Source of the DNA: Dugong dugon
Lineage: Eukaryota; Chordata; Mammalia; Sirenia; Dugongidae
Length of the DNA: 64,000 nucleotides
Assembly (NCBI GenBank): GCA_030035585.1
Contig: CM057469.1
Span: 64,001,501 to 64,065,500 of the forward strand
Direction: 5' to 3'
The stretch's first letter is position 1. Each line of letters opens with the position of its first letter. The translations under genes and the position numbers were made by a program. The notes below the pieces were generated by a model. That model saw only the letters and a program-made list of their open reading frames with translations. It did not search any database and had not been told where the DNA came from. This document shows, piece after piece, positions 21,960 through 33,200 of the stretch.

Positions 21960-22140
21960 TTATTAAATTATTAAATTCTTAGAACAAACTCATATGCTTG
22001 ATATTGTATATCCATTTTACAGAAGAAGAAACAAAATTTCAGAAAGTAAGTTTTGTCAAGGTTATAAAGTGAAAGAGCAAGAATTTAAACCTAAATAGTT
22101 TTTCTCCAAAACCTATGCTTTTTCTACAGTGTTGTGCTTC
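21960..22140 (-). repeat. MIR SINE fragment
   Basis: Antisense MIR landmarks 'tccattttacagaagaagaa', 'aagtgaaagagcaag' and 'ttaaacc'. Interrupted on the left by the SINE at 21733. Confidence 0.65.
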
Positions 22141-22329
22141 ATTACAACTCCCAGCCAGAATCTTCTCCTTTCTTCAGGGTGCTAATTCACACAACTGAAA
22201 ATCAGCTCTCTTTAGAGTTCTGATAGTTCGTATCATATTGTGGGCAACATTATCTACAAAGTGTGACTCTTTCAACTCTTGGTCATTCTGCTTCGGTTGG
22301 AGTGATTAGGAATGGCTTCTCCAAGGTGG

Positions 22330-22501
22330 GAAACCCTGGTGGCTTAGTGGTTAAGAGCCACGGCTGCTAGCCAAAAGGTTGGCAATTCGAATCCAACAGG
22401 TGCTCCTTGGAAACCCTATGGAGCAGTTCTACTCTGTCCTATAGGGTCCCTGTGAGTCGGAAATGACTTGATGGCAACGGGTTTTGTTTTGTTTTGTTTT
22501 A
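22330..22501 (+). mobile_element. Afrotherian SINE, short type
   Basis: Flanked by the perfect 13-bp duplication TTCTCCAAGGTGG at 22317-22329 and 22502-22514. Head, B box (ATTCGAATCC) and tail with GGGTTTTG(TTTTG)n are intact. A relatively recent insertion. Confidence 0.95.
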
Positions 22502-22639
22502 TTCTCCAAGGTGGTGACCGTAAAGCTGAGACCTGGAAAAGGAAAAGAGAACAGGCAGGCTGCCATCTGCGGGGGATGGAGTTCAGATAGAAGGAGTAAC
22601 AGGTGTAAAACTCCCACGAAGAAACAATAGCTTGGGGTC

Positions 22640-23120
22640 TTTGAGGAACATGCAAGGGCCCTGAGAAGATGAGGTCAGCAGGACAGGGGTAGTCAGTTCT
22701 TGCAGATTCTTGTAGGCAAAGTAAGGAATTAGAATTTTATTTCAATTGTAGTGGGAAGCAACTGCAGAGTTTTAAGTGAAGAACTGCTCTGATACCATTT
22801 ATGTTTTAAAAAAGAACACTGAGAAGATAATGAATTGTAGGGGGCAAGAATGGAAGTAGACGCCCAGCTGGGAGACTGTTCCAGTAATTTCAGACAAGAT
22901 AAGAGGGTTTTAGCTGTTGAGAGGGGGAAGTTATCAGGTTCAGGATATATGCTGAAGGTTATAATGACCTGATTTGTTGACGATAGGAAGTTGGGTATGA
23001 GAGAAAGAGAGGGCTCAAGGATATCTGTAATGTTTTTGGCCTGAGAATGGATGGATAACAGTCTTATTTAGCAGATGATAACTGAGGTAGGGACAATTTG
23101 AGAGACATATTGAGATAGTG
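22640..23120 (+). repeat. Old dispersed mammalian repeat, downstream part
   Basis: Follows a widely dispersed eutherian consensus: 'cttgtaggcaaagtaagga', 'gtgggaagcaactgcag', 'ttaagtgaagaactgctctg', 'gggggcaagaatggaagtag', 'gtttttggcctgag'. Related to the fragment at 12240-12575. I cannot name the family with certainty. Confidence 0.55.
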
Positions 23121-24984
23121 CTTTTGCATAGAAGATTCTCAACACATACTTTTAAAAAAGAGAATAAAGGAAGGATAGAGATTCAGGCCATTTAGTTTGT
23201 GGTCATTCAGTGAATATTTCACTGTGACAGTTTAAAAATAATTATATAGGCTAATGTGGAACTGGTTGCTATTTTAAATTAAAACAAAAACAAAGTCATT
23301 ATAACTAATGATAAAATATATCACTGTGCCAGTAAAAGCAACATATACTCAGAAAAAGAAATGGTTGTGACATTTCTTCTTAAGGTCACCTGGGAAGGCT
23401 ACAGAAAAAAAAGAAAAGAAAAGCAAGAATTAAAAGCATGTCAAGTAGACTGTGTACCACACCTTTTCCCACCAGGTAAGTAAGAAGTCTTATCTTGTCA
23501 AATCTGCATTGTTCATGTAAATGGAATGCTGCAAGGAAACCAGCCCTTCCCATGCCCTTAACTCTTGCTCTTCCATTCTAACGTAAAAATAAAAATAAAC
23601 TGTTGGTAAGAAGAAACCATTCACATTCTAAGAGCTGAAAGATAAATATTCTTACAAGTGCTCTGGCTTTCTGGATTCTATCTACTATGCCTATGTGTGT
23701 GTAAAGGCTTTTTCTTGCCTTTCAATAATGGCTTCCATTATTTTTAGTGAACACGACAGGCCGTATTTTGTCTTCTTCATTGAACATGAGCTTCAACACG
23801 TATTATGTTGATCCACAACCAGCAATACCAGAATTTTAAGTTTGTTCTAAAACTGTGGAAGACTTTTGCTGAATTGCCTTATTAAGGAAATCTTCATCAG
23901 TACTGAAAGCTTTACTCTTGGTCAGAGAATTGCATAAACGTTACTCACATTCATTCATCTTATGTTATTATTCTTCACTTCCTCTTGCCTTTAAAATTAA
24001 ATACTTAATTTCCACTATATGCATTTTCCCTTTTTCATACATTGCTTTGTAAGTGTTCCTTATATGTGTTTTTTCCTTTGTTTTCAAGCCTCCTCAAATC
24101 TTTTCCAGAGTGTATTTGTGGCAGAGAATGGAGATGAAGGAACAGAATTCAACAGTAGGAATATATATATATATCAAGCATGCACTTTAACATACGTGGT
24201 TTCTCTATTTTTCTGACTCAGATGCTGAGACCCTGAGCTGGCTGGTATGCACCCATGGAATTCATGTCATTTCTTCAGGGCTGAATGTGGACAGAGATAT
24301 GAGGTTATGCACAACCAACAGATGGTTCTACATTCAAGAAGTGTACCCAATGGGTCATTCCATCATTTCTTTTATTTATTTATATGTTGAATATGCATAT
24401 TCATCCTTGCATATTCTAACCTCTATGAAAGATCATATTTTTAAGCAAATGAGAGTGTGCGTTCTACATTTGTTTGCCAATGTGCTCTCCCCACGTGAGG
24501 CATTTTTGTTAGCGAGCTATGCTAATTTTTTTATAGCAATATGTAAAATAAATTGACATAGTGGTGCTTATGAAAATACATTGTAGGGGAGGACATGGTT
24601 GGCAAACAAATGTAGAAAGTGTGCGTTATTTGTGTAAAATATGGTATTTCTCTGATCTTTATTACTGTAACGAAAATTGAGACACAATTAAGTAAGTGAT
24701 ACTCTTGTGAAGCTGAAAAATACAAGATGTTAATAAATTTGCCCAAGGCTATTGAGTGAAATGGACAGACAATTTTGTTTTCTATAATCAATAAAATTCA
24801 TTTTAACCACTTGTCACCAAGCATTCCATTCTTATTATGTTTGCAAATAAGATAATGCCAATAATTATCAAAATAAAATATTTGAGCATTTGTTCGTTTT
24901 GATTGACATTTATCTCCTGGCATTTAAAATGGCAGTAATACTCAGTGGCAGAGACTGTGATTGCTCCTGGATACCTTCCATAGT
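23121..24984. other. Unassigned sequence
   Basis: No dispersed repeat recognised across 1.9 kb. A short (AT)n at 24161-24172. Frames at 24019-24216, 24287-24556 and 24531-24791 have no domain or splice context. Confidence 0.45.
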
Positions 24985-25345
24985 CATAAAATTTTTACCT
25001 GGCTACATAGCTTCCCAGAATAAAAATTATATTTTTTAGCCTCCTATATGCATAGAGTGACAATGTGACTATGTTCTGGCCAACGGGATGCAACAGAGAG
25101 ACTGTGTGCAACATCTAGGCCATACTTCAAGGAGAAGAGCCATGTTGGCCCATTCTTCTTTATCCCTTCTTGCCTGTGAGGATGTGAACTTAGTGATGAA
25201 CCATCCTGGACCATAGAAATGCAACCAACTCCCTAGGAATGGCATAGTAATGTGAAAGAAAAAGATCTGAGCTTTTCATGACTTTATGGAACAGCCACAA
25301 AATAACTCTGACTCACATGAGAGTCAAATAATCTTCTATCCCCCG
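24985..25345 (+). repeat. Old LTR- or transposon-like repeat
   Basis: Phrases 'gttctggccaacgggatgc', 'aatgtgactat' and 'aataatcttctatcc' match a common mammalian consensus that ends in AATAAACTTCTATC. Here the polyadenylation word has decayed. I lean to an LTR relic but family placement is uncertain. Confidence 0.45.
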
Positions 25346-25596
25346 TCTTTTTCACACACAGTGGAGCCAGTATCTTAACTAAAATATCCAGATGAAATGG
25401 TACAAAATTCAGACATTATTTTTTGAAATTATGTTTAAAATGTTTATTATGCAAAATACATATATACAAAATGCAGAATTCAGTTTTATTTATTTGTGTG
25501 AGCCGTGGCAGCTAAAGCTGTATTGACTTTGTTACATAGGGGAGGCACATTTCTATCTAGGTCAACAGGAAATGTCTTATCTTAGCTCTACTTAAG

Positions 25597-25795
25597 AGTT
25601 GCCGTCAAATCAAATCCAATTCATGATGACCCTATGTGTGTCAGAATAGAACCGTGCTCCATAGGATTTTCAATGGCTGATATTTTGTAAGCAGATCATC
25701 AGGACTTTCTTCTGAGGTCCCTCTGTGTGGACTTGGACCTCCAATCTTTTGGTTAGCAGCTGAGCACATTAATCATTTACACCACTCAGGGCTCT
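25597..25795 (-). mobile_element. Afrotherian SINE, long type
   Basis: Subtype with 'tgtgtcagaatagaaccgtg' and 'acttggacctccaatctttt' in the reverse direction. Diverged B box. Confidence 0.87.
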
Positions 25796-26513
25796 ATAAG
25801 TTTAAATTGTGAACCATAGAACCAGCAACATACTAAAATCTGTATGTCAAAACAAAGAAAAAATTATTCTAGGTAAAAAAATTATTATTAGAATTACGTA
25901 TTTCAATAACAGGAATCAGAGTGTTTTTGAAACTGCGATTTTGTAGTGTCTTAAAAGTTCCTCGCCTTTTAGAAGATGTAATATATAGTGAAAATTTGAT
26001 ATTGCTGAGAGGGATATACCCTAGTCCTTCCTGAGTCCCTCAACTCAGAGCTATAATTTCCACATAAAATAGATAAACTAGAATGATGAAAAATATTAAG
26101 ACACATCCAAAGATTTTTAACCAGAATAAATGCATTTACTTGCAGATGGAAAGACACAATAAAGCCAGGAGGAGATGCTGAAGATGCTATTAGGCTCACT
26201 TGCTAGTTGAGTGACTCATTCCCACCTCTCATACTCAGAGTGTATCATAGTGGTCAAATCTTTGCTGCTGCACAAATTGCTTCATGTCAAAGACTGTAGA
26301 GGTTGCTTGAGAATAAAAGTCTTGACTCTTAAATGTGTTAATGTCAAAGATCTGTTCTATGACATTTTATAGTTTTGGTCTGTTGGATTCTCTGGAGACC
26401 ATCTTACGGCAGATGTTACCTAACAGCCCTTTAGTGAATAAGCCAGATATACCCAGGAACCATGCTGGGAGAGACACAGCTCTGTTAGTACAATAAAAAT
26501 CACCTATGATAGG
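25796..26513. other. Unassigned sequence
   Basis: AT-rich, no recognised element. Confidence 0.5.
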
Positions 26514-27161
26514 GAACACTGGTGGCTCAAGAGTTAAGGGCTTGGCTGCTAACTGAAAGTTTGATAGTTCAAATCCACCCAGTGTCTTCATGGAGGAAAG
26601 ACCTGGCAATCTGCTCCTGTAGAGATTGTTGTTGTTGTTGCTGTGAGGTGCTGTCAAGTTGGTTCTGACTCATATGCACAACAGAACGAAACACTGCACC
26701 GTCCTGTGCCATCATTGCTATGCTTGAGCCCATCGTTGCAGCCACTGTGGCTATTTACCTCATTAAGGGTCTTCCTCTCTTTTTCTGACCCTCTATTTGG
26801 GTGCCTTCCAACCTGAGGGGCACATCTGCTGGCACTATATCAGACATGTTCCACTGCTATTCATAAGGTTTTCACTGGCCAATATTTTTAGAAGTAGACT
26901 GCCAGGTCCTTCTTCCTAGTCTGTCTTAGTCTGGAAACTTTGCTGAAACCTGTCCACCATGGGTGACCTTGCTGGTATTTGAAATCCTGGTAGCATAATT
27001 TCCAGAATCACAGCAACACACAAGCCAACATAGTATGACAAACTGGCAGACAAGTGGTGGATTACAGCCTAGAAAACACTATGAGGCAGTTCTGCTCTGT
27101 CACATGGGGTCACTATGAGTTGAAACTGACTCAATGGCACCTAACAATAAAAACAACAACA
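26514..27161 (+). mobile_element. Afrotherian SINE, long type, split by a nested insertion
   Basis: The 5' part (26514-26627) stops at 'ctcctgtagagatt'. The 3' part resumes at 27063 with 'attacagcctag', which in intact copies directly follows. The tail 'ctaacaataaaaacaacaa' ends at 27161. The gap is filled by the reverse-oriented element at 26628-27062. Confidence 0.88.
26628..27062 (-). mobile_element. Composite RTE-tail plus SINE-body element nested in a SINE
   Basis: Reverse orientation. The left 165 bp are RTE 3' sequence starting at the (GTT)n tail, including 'gcttgagcccatcgttgcag'. The rest, from about 26800, is a SINE-type body sharing 'ggtccttcttcctagtctg' and 'gctgaaacctgtcc' with the tRNA-Gly-type SINE at 13281, but with a different head. 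The insertion-site duplication is too decayed to define. Confidence 0.75.
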
Positions 27162-27500
27162 CGATAGTAGCTGGCAGCTTGGGTAATTTCTTTATTTCTT
27201 ACAGACTTTTCAGGTACTGACTGGGAGGCAGTAAGTGTTAAATGCTGGAACACAAAACTGAAAGTCTCTAGGTAAACAGTTTGCTTACAGACAAAAATGT
27301 TTAGGTAACACTGGGAATTTATCAGCTAGTTATAGCTGTTAATTGGAATCCTCAGATTATGACCAGAAAATCATGGTGGATAAGGATTGTGGTGGTGGCC
27401 ATTCAACAGCAATACCTGCCTGTTATATGCTAATCAAAGGGCCCCAAACAATCAGGATTATTGTGTTAAAGAAGACTCTTTAGGGGAATTGGCATTATGT
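27162..27500. other. Unassigned sequence
   Basis: No recognised element. Confidence 0.5.
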
Positions 27501-27504
27501 CCCC

Positions 27505-27745
27505 TAATGTGACTACCATTTATTGATTAGTTACCAAGGTTCAGAAAATGTGCCAAGTACCTTATACGAAATATCTCATTTAATAGTCACAGTAACTTTA
27601 GGAAGCAGATACTCTTACTCATTTAAAAAGGAAACTGAGATTTAGAGAGTTTAATTGCCCAAATCACATAATTAATCACTGATAGTGCCAAGATACAAAC
27701 CCAGGTTTGTCTGGCTCCAAAGCTCACTCTCTAAACATAAAATAT
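27505..27745 (-). repeat. MIR SINE, long antisense copy
   Basis: Nearly full antisense MIR: 'tttattgattagttacc', 'ctcatttaatagtcacag', 'gaaactgagatttagagag', 'gcccaaatcacataatta', 'aaacccaggtttgtctgg'. Confidence 0.88.
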
Positions 27746-28030
27746 TGATCTATTTATAAGCAGACCAAATAGCCATATTCCATTTATTATAGGAAATTGA
27801 GTCAATTTGATAAATATTTTAGGGCATAAAATTTTTAATCCCCATCTCTGATGTGTGTTTTAAGCATCATTCAGAACTTGAGGGTTTCAGAACAGAAGTA
27901 TTTGAAATTCTCTGGGAGTTTATTGTAACAATTTTGGATCTGCATTTATCCTCATTTTTTTGATGTTCTAGGGAGAAAATGTTGTCCTTGTGTGTTGAGG
28001 TGAAGTGACTTTTCCATTCCCTACCATGTA
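27746..28030. other. Unassigned sequence
   Basis: AT-rich; nothing recognised. Confidence 0.5.
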
Positions 28031-28170
28031 GTTTGGCTGCTAACCAAAAGGTCAGCAGTTTGAATTCACCAGGCGCTCCTTGGAAACTCTATGGGGTAGT
28101 TCTACTCTGACCTATAGGATCATTATGAGTTGGAATCAACTCGATGACAACGGGGTTTTTTTTTTTTTTT
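28031..28170 (+). mobile_element. Afrotherian SINE, short type, 5' truncated
   Basis: Begins inside the head (GTTTGGCTGCTAACC), so the A box is missing. The tail is a T run of about 16 bp. It is followed within 15 bp by a second SINE in the same orientation. Confidence 0.9.
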
Positions 28171-28184
28171 AACCATGTTCTCAA

Positions 28185-28393
28185 GGATCCCTGGTGGTGC
28201 AATTAAGAGCTCAGCGGTTAACCTCAAGGTCAGCAGTTTAAACCCACCAGTGGTTCTGCAGGAGAAAAGACCTGGAGATCTGCTCCTGCAAAGATCACAG
28301 CCTAGAAAAACCCTAGTTTTCTAGGGGCAGTTTTACTGTCCTATAGGGTTGCTATGAGTCTTAATTGACTCAAGGGCACATAACAACAACACC
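28185..28393 (+). mobile_element. Afrotherian SINE, long type
   Basis: Head GGATCCCTGGTGGTGC, long-type insert 'gacctggagatctgctcct', small internal duplication around 'cctagttttctagggg', and a tail ending in AACAACAAC. Confidence 0.9.
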
Positions 28394-29469
28394 ATGCTCT
28401 CTCTCTCTGTTGAAGCCAACAGTATACTCTGAGGAATAATAGTGCTCCTTCAAACTTGGACGTGATCTTTGGTAGTTTTTCAAATACAAAAAAACCCTAC
28501 CCCTAAAAAAATCAACAAAACAAAAATCTCCAGAAATAATTTCATTATAACTAAAGCATATTATCATTATGTTATCAGCTGATAACATATCTAGTGAAAA
28601 TTCAGTGTCATTTGGAGTACTGCCAGAAGGAACAGCAGAGATTATTTACTTCCATTTAATGGACCTAGAGAAGCTGATGCTCAAAAGAATGATTTTTTTT
28701 TTTTTTCTTATAGTTTCTCAATGAGACGAGAACAAAAACCAAATTGCAATTTTCCTGAGCAAATGACAGGAGTTCTGTCCTCGTTAAAATGATGCTGCCT
28801 CTGTAAAAATGATCTTTCTTCAGATAGTCATCCACTTCACAGATTAGGCACTGAGAAGCTGAGGCAGAGAGAGGCTATGCCATTTACTTAGAAGCTCACT
28901 CTGGCTAAAAGCAGATACAGGAGACAAGTGAGCGACCTGGTGTTTACTTTCGTTCTCTATACATCAGTCATACATTTGTGAATGCACATCCTTGAAATAC
29001 TTAGCTGTCTCTCTTCTGACTCTTGTTAATTATTTTAAAAACCTTCCATGTGGTTGTGTAAGAGAATTCTCTGTAATTATATCACTTTGAAAACCTGGCC
29101 TAGCAAGATGCATTATGTTACGTGGTGTGAGAAGAAAAAAATCTGTTTAGCTAATAAAATTCCTGCTCGTATGGTACATCTACTACTTCGTAGATTGAAA
29201 GATATTTTTCTGATTTAAAAATAGAAAGACAAACCCTCTTGTAAAAGTATTTGTCTTCACTATGAGTCACAATTTCCCTGGCATCTGTATCTAATTACAT
29301 GATGTCCACCAATCTCAGCTACTTAGGAATCTGGAATAACAACTCACCTGATTTCAAAACATTGCTTATGATTTTTATGCCAGGATCCAGCACAATAGTA
29401 TTAACATCACATTTAATTGTAGAATATGATCTTGGAACTTTTACTTACATATATATATGTATGTATATA
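28394..29469. other. Mostly unassigned, with a MIR fragment
   Basis: At 28830-28960 the words 'cacagattaggcactgagaa', 'gaggcagagagaggc' and 'agaagctcac' look like an antisense MIR fragment. The rest is AT-rich with no element recognised; a T run lies at 28693-28707. Confidence 0.45.
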
Positions 29470-29635
29470 AAAAACCCAACCAAACTGATTGCTGTCGAGT
29501 CTATTCCAACACATAGCAACCCTATAGGACAGAGTAGAACTGCCCCATAGGGTTTCAAAGGAGCAGCTGGTGGATTCGAACTGCCGACCTTTTTGTTAGC
29601 AGACAAACACTTATGCACTGCACTACCATAGCTCC
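29470..29635 (-). mobile_element. Afrotherian SINE, short type
   Basis: Complete reverse copy with an intact B box (GATTCGAACTGCC). It sits between two AT/CA-rich simple repeats (29444-29468 and 29641-29715), a common SINE landing context. Confidence 0.9.
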
Positions 29636-29640
29636 ATAAA

Positions 29641-29715
29641 TGTCTCTCTCTCTCTCTATATATATATACACACACAAGCACATGTATATGCAATTATATA
29701 TACACACACATAGAT
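29641..29715. repeat. (TC)n(TA)n(CA)n compound simple repeat
   Basis: TC, TA and CA segments in succession, then further TATACACACA blocks. Confidence 0.9.
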
Positions 29716-30059
29716 GAAAAATGTAAAATATAAAATATGTAAAAATATCATTCCAAATGTTAGTCGATGTATTACATATAATAAGTAACAGTGATTTTCA
29801 AATGAAAAATAAATTCTACTTTTGAACTGAATATATGTTTTTATAAAACTTATAGAATTTGATCTTAAGCAATCATCACTCTAAGAATTCTTTAAGATTC
29901 TTCATTTTTCAAATCACAATGTTACTGCAATCATTTTTAGGGGGTACAGACTAAATCTAGAAGTGCAAATATATTCAATTGTAATTATGACAAGGAACAT
30001 TGAGTTTGGGTTCATACTGAGAAGGAATCAAATTGGAAAAAACATTCAGCTGTGTTGTC
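29716..30059. other. Unassigned AT-rich sequence
   Basis: No recognised element. Confidence 0.5.
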
Positions 30060-30563
30060 CTTGTTAGGTGCCGGTAAGTAGGTTCCAACTCATAGCGACC
30101 CTATGTACAACAGAACGAAACACTGCCTGGTTCTACACCATCTTCACAATTGTTGTTATGCTTGAGCCCATTGTTGCAGCCACCATGCCAATCCACCTCA
30201 TCAAGGGTTTTCCTCTTTTTTGCTTGGTAGAGGGTCTACCAAGCAGGAAGCCCTTTTTCAGGGACTGATCCCTCTTGATAACATGTCCAAAGTATGTGAG
30301 ATATAGTCTCACCATCCTTGCTTCTAAGGAGTATTTTGTTTGTACTTCTTCCAAGACAGATTTGTTCATTCTTTGGGTAGTCCATGGTATAGTCAATATT
30401 CTTCACCAACACCATAATTCAAAGATGTCTGTTCTTCTTTGGTCTTCCTTATTCATTATCCAGCTTTCGAATGCATATGAGGCGATTGAAAACACCATGG
30501 CTTGAGTCAGGCGCACCTTAGTCTTCAAGGTGACATCTTTGCTTTTTAACACTGTAAAGAGCT
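30060..30563 (-). mobile_element. RTE (BovB-type) LINE, 3' part
   Basis: Reverse-oriented, starting with TTGTTAGGTGCCGG. The minus-strand translation keeps the EEVQTKYSLEARMVRLYL segment, YFGHVIKRDQS, KRGKPLMRWI and GSSITTIVKMV, i.e. the last roughly 80 residues of the RT ORF. A small duplication around 'accaagcagg' (30238-30246) is private to this copy. Confidence 0.9.
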
Positions 30564-31139
30564 ATGAGGGCATGCAGATTGGAGACTTTGAACTCCCTTA
30601 GCCTCCTGACATGGCAGTTTTTATCACAGAGCCAGCAGAGTTGTGTGTATGCTGGTGCTGTGGGCCGTTGGTGGGCTCCTATGGGGAAATTCAGAGGATC
30701 TCACCAAGTTCTCATCAGTGCAGTGACACACACAGGTAATTCAGCCGTTTGAATAAATGGATAGGAAACTGTCAACTCAGCTAAAATGGTGGAACCAGTT
30801 GTGTGGTCAGCAAAATCTGAGAAAGTTGGCAGAAATTTATGTTTCAAAGGACATTATAGGGTCCACTGTCACTTAAGCTGTTACATTTTTACATTTTAGA
30901 AATGGCAATGAAAAGCAGAGAAAAGAAAAAGTAAGGCATTTCATCTACTTACTATAGGATGGATGGAAAGATTTAATAGATGTTGATGAGTACCATTGAC
31001 TTCACTTTGTGGAAATTAAGGAGAAGGTGTTTTCCAAAGTCATGCTGGCTCCACTCTGAATCCTTCCTGTTTAAAATTTTAACAATTTCTTGCGTGCGAA
31101 GTGCACTTGGCAATTAATCACACGCTGCTTTGAGACAGC
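30564..31139. other. Unassigned sequence
   Basis: No recognised element or coding signal. Confidence 0.5.
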
Positions 31140-31146
31140 TCTTGAA

Positions 31147-31308
31147 ACCCTGGTGGAGTAGTGGTTAAGAGCTACAGCTGTTAACCCAAAGGTTGGCAGT
31201 TCAAATCCACCAGGCGCCCCTTGGAAACTCTATGGGGCAGTTCTACTCTGTCCTATACGGTCGCTATGAGTCGGAATTGACTCCAAGGCATTGGGTTTGG
31301 TTTGGTTT
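31147..31308 (+). mobile_element. Afrotherian SINE, short type
   Basis: Complete copy with a GGGTTTGGTTTGG tail. A short TCTTGAA word (31140-31146 and 31309-31315) is the probable target-site duplication. Confidence 0.9.
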
Positions 31309-31315
31309 TCTTGAA

Positions 31316-32020
31316 TTATTATTTTAATTGTTATTTAACTTTTGTGTTGTTATTTAATTTTCCTTCATTGGTGCCGACTTTGCCTCTTCCATTGGATTGC
31401 AAATTGCTCTAGTTTTAGGGCTCTGCTTTAAAATTTCATTTCCCAAAGCACCTTCCTAGTGCCTTCACAGAGTAGGAGTTCAGGTAAGTATTTTTAAATT
31501 TATGATTTGATGCCTTTATATTGGTGTAAGTGTTCAATTTAATTAAAATCTATTTGTAGAGTTTCAGATAGAGTGTGTTACTGAAACTAGCCTGTTCTGC
31601 CCATGTTCAAGATTAGGTATGTGAGGAACACACACAAGACAAGACGGTTGAGATCTTTATGTATTAGGGAAACAATTTTATTTTTAATTAAATTTGATTA
31701 AAAATAAAACCCTATTTAAATACATTGATAGGTATTTAGGAAACAAGAATAATATAATATGTTTAAGGAATAGAAACCTAAGAAAAGAATTTAGGCTACT
31801 AAATACTGAATGTCATTTATAGAACTCTTATTTTTTTTATGTGTTACCTTTTGACAGGAAGTATAGTGATTACTTATTGGTCCATTTGGGTAATTGTATC
31901 TTAATATCAACGGATTTGTGACAGATTCATAAGAATCTCACAAATTTGTTAAAAGCAATTAATGTAAAGTGACTGAATTTTAAAATTGCTTGCTGGCACA
32001 TACTAAATACGCTATAAACG
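31316..32020. other. Unassigned AT-rich sequence
   Basis: No recognised element. Confidence 0.5.
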
Positions 32021-32023
32021 AAA

Positions 32024-32232
32024 AAGCAAACCACTTGCCAGTTGAGTCAATTCTGACTCATGGTGAACCCATGTGTGTCAGAGTGGAACTGTGCTCCTTA
32101 GGGTTTTCAAAGCTGTGACTTTTGGAAGCAGATTATCAGAACTTTCTTCCAAGACACCTCTGGGTGGGCTTGAACCTCCAACCTTTTGGTTAGCAGCCAA
32201 GTGCGTTAATCGTTTGCGTCATCCAGGGACCA
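32024..32232 (-). mobile_element. Afrotherian SINE, long type
   Basis: Reverse copy of the 'tgtgtcagagtggaactgtg' subtype; the plus-strand frame through it gives GLEPPTFWLAA, a reading seen in antisense of many SINEs of this type and of no coding meaning. Confidence 0.9.
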
Positions 32233-32399
32233 CAGATACTCTAGAAACACTTTAAAAATAAATGAAGAGATGAATGGATTATTATCAAAACCTTCTTGAA
32301 TAACAAATTCCCTATTGTAAGGCTTTGGCTAGTAAGTGAAGGGTGACGAGTCAGTTAAACATGTTTTCCTCAGTAGAAGTTAAAAAGGATAATATTGAG

Positions 32400-32653
32400 G
32401 GGGACCTTATACCATCAAGAAAGCAGTGCCGGGAGCAGAGTGCATACTTTGGACCGCGGTCCCTGCGCCAAGAAGCTCCTAGTCTGGGGGAACGCTGATG
32501 AGAAGGCCGAGAGAGAGAAAGCCTTTCCCTGGAGCTGACACCTTGAATTTGGACTTTTAGTCTACTTTGACTATGAGGAAATAAACTTCTCTTCATTAAA
32601 ACCGTCCACTTGTGGTATTTCTGTTGTAGCAGCACTAGATGACTAAGACAGAA
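32400..32653 (+). repeat. MaLR/ERVL-type LTR, 3' part
   Basis: Matches the 3' end of MaLR-type LTRs: 'gacaccttgaatttggac', 'aggaaataaacttctc' (AATAAA signal), 'cacttgtggtatttctg' and 'agcagcactagatgac'. Lies at the 5' end of the retrocopy. The 5' part of the LTR is missing or unrecognisable. Confidence 0.7.
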
Positions 32654-33200
32654 TTTAGTACCGGTAGTGGGGTGTTGCTCTAACAGATACCTAAAATGTG
32701 GAAGTGGTTTTGAAACTGTGAATGGATAGACGTGCGGCAGTGACAGAGGACCAGCAGCAGCAGAGAACCTGCAGCAGCAGAACCAGGAGACCGGTGAAAG
32801 ACAGAGCTGGAGCTGGCCCACGGAGCGAGAGAGCTGAATGCCTGTGAGCAGGAGGCTTGCTGGCGGAGTGGGGTGCCTCCGGGCACTTACCAGTGGAGCT
32901 ACAGAGCTTTGGAACACTTGCCCCGGCAGGGCAGATGCTGGCATGAGGCCCTAGGGCCAAGAGGCCATAGGAAACAGAAGCAGAAGCTGAAGAGACAAGG
33001 GACACAAGAAGCCGAGCTGACTCCGTCTCAAAAGAACATGAACTTGCCTGAAACTCAACTTTGACCATGCAAGCAAGAATGATGCCCTAGGGGATGGCAG
33101 AGGAAGATGCAAGGAACCTGGATCCCTGAATGACCGTGTGGAAGAGAACCTCCTGCCACCCTAGAATAAGCGCCTCAGGTCTTCTCTAAGCCACTAAATT
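32654..33200 (+). repeat. LTR-retroelement internal-like sequence
   Basis: Starts with 'gaatttagtaccggtagtg' directly after the LTR, as MaLR internal sequences do, and continues with 'ggtgttgctctaacagatac' and 'aaaatgtggaag'. From about 32740 the sequence is CAG-rich and GC-rich. Around 33110-33210 a second LTR-like end ('ggatccctgaatgaccgtg', 'taagccactaaat') appears. The frames across this part are not retroviral proteins. Confidence 0.5.

Noticed and set aside
32351-33068. Minus-strand frames of 125-197 codons across the LTR-like region
   Set aside because: Antisense to a GC-rich LTR/internal sequence with few stop codons; serine/leucine-rich composition without domains.
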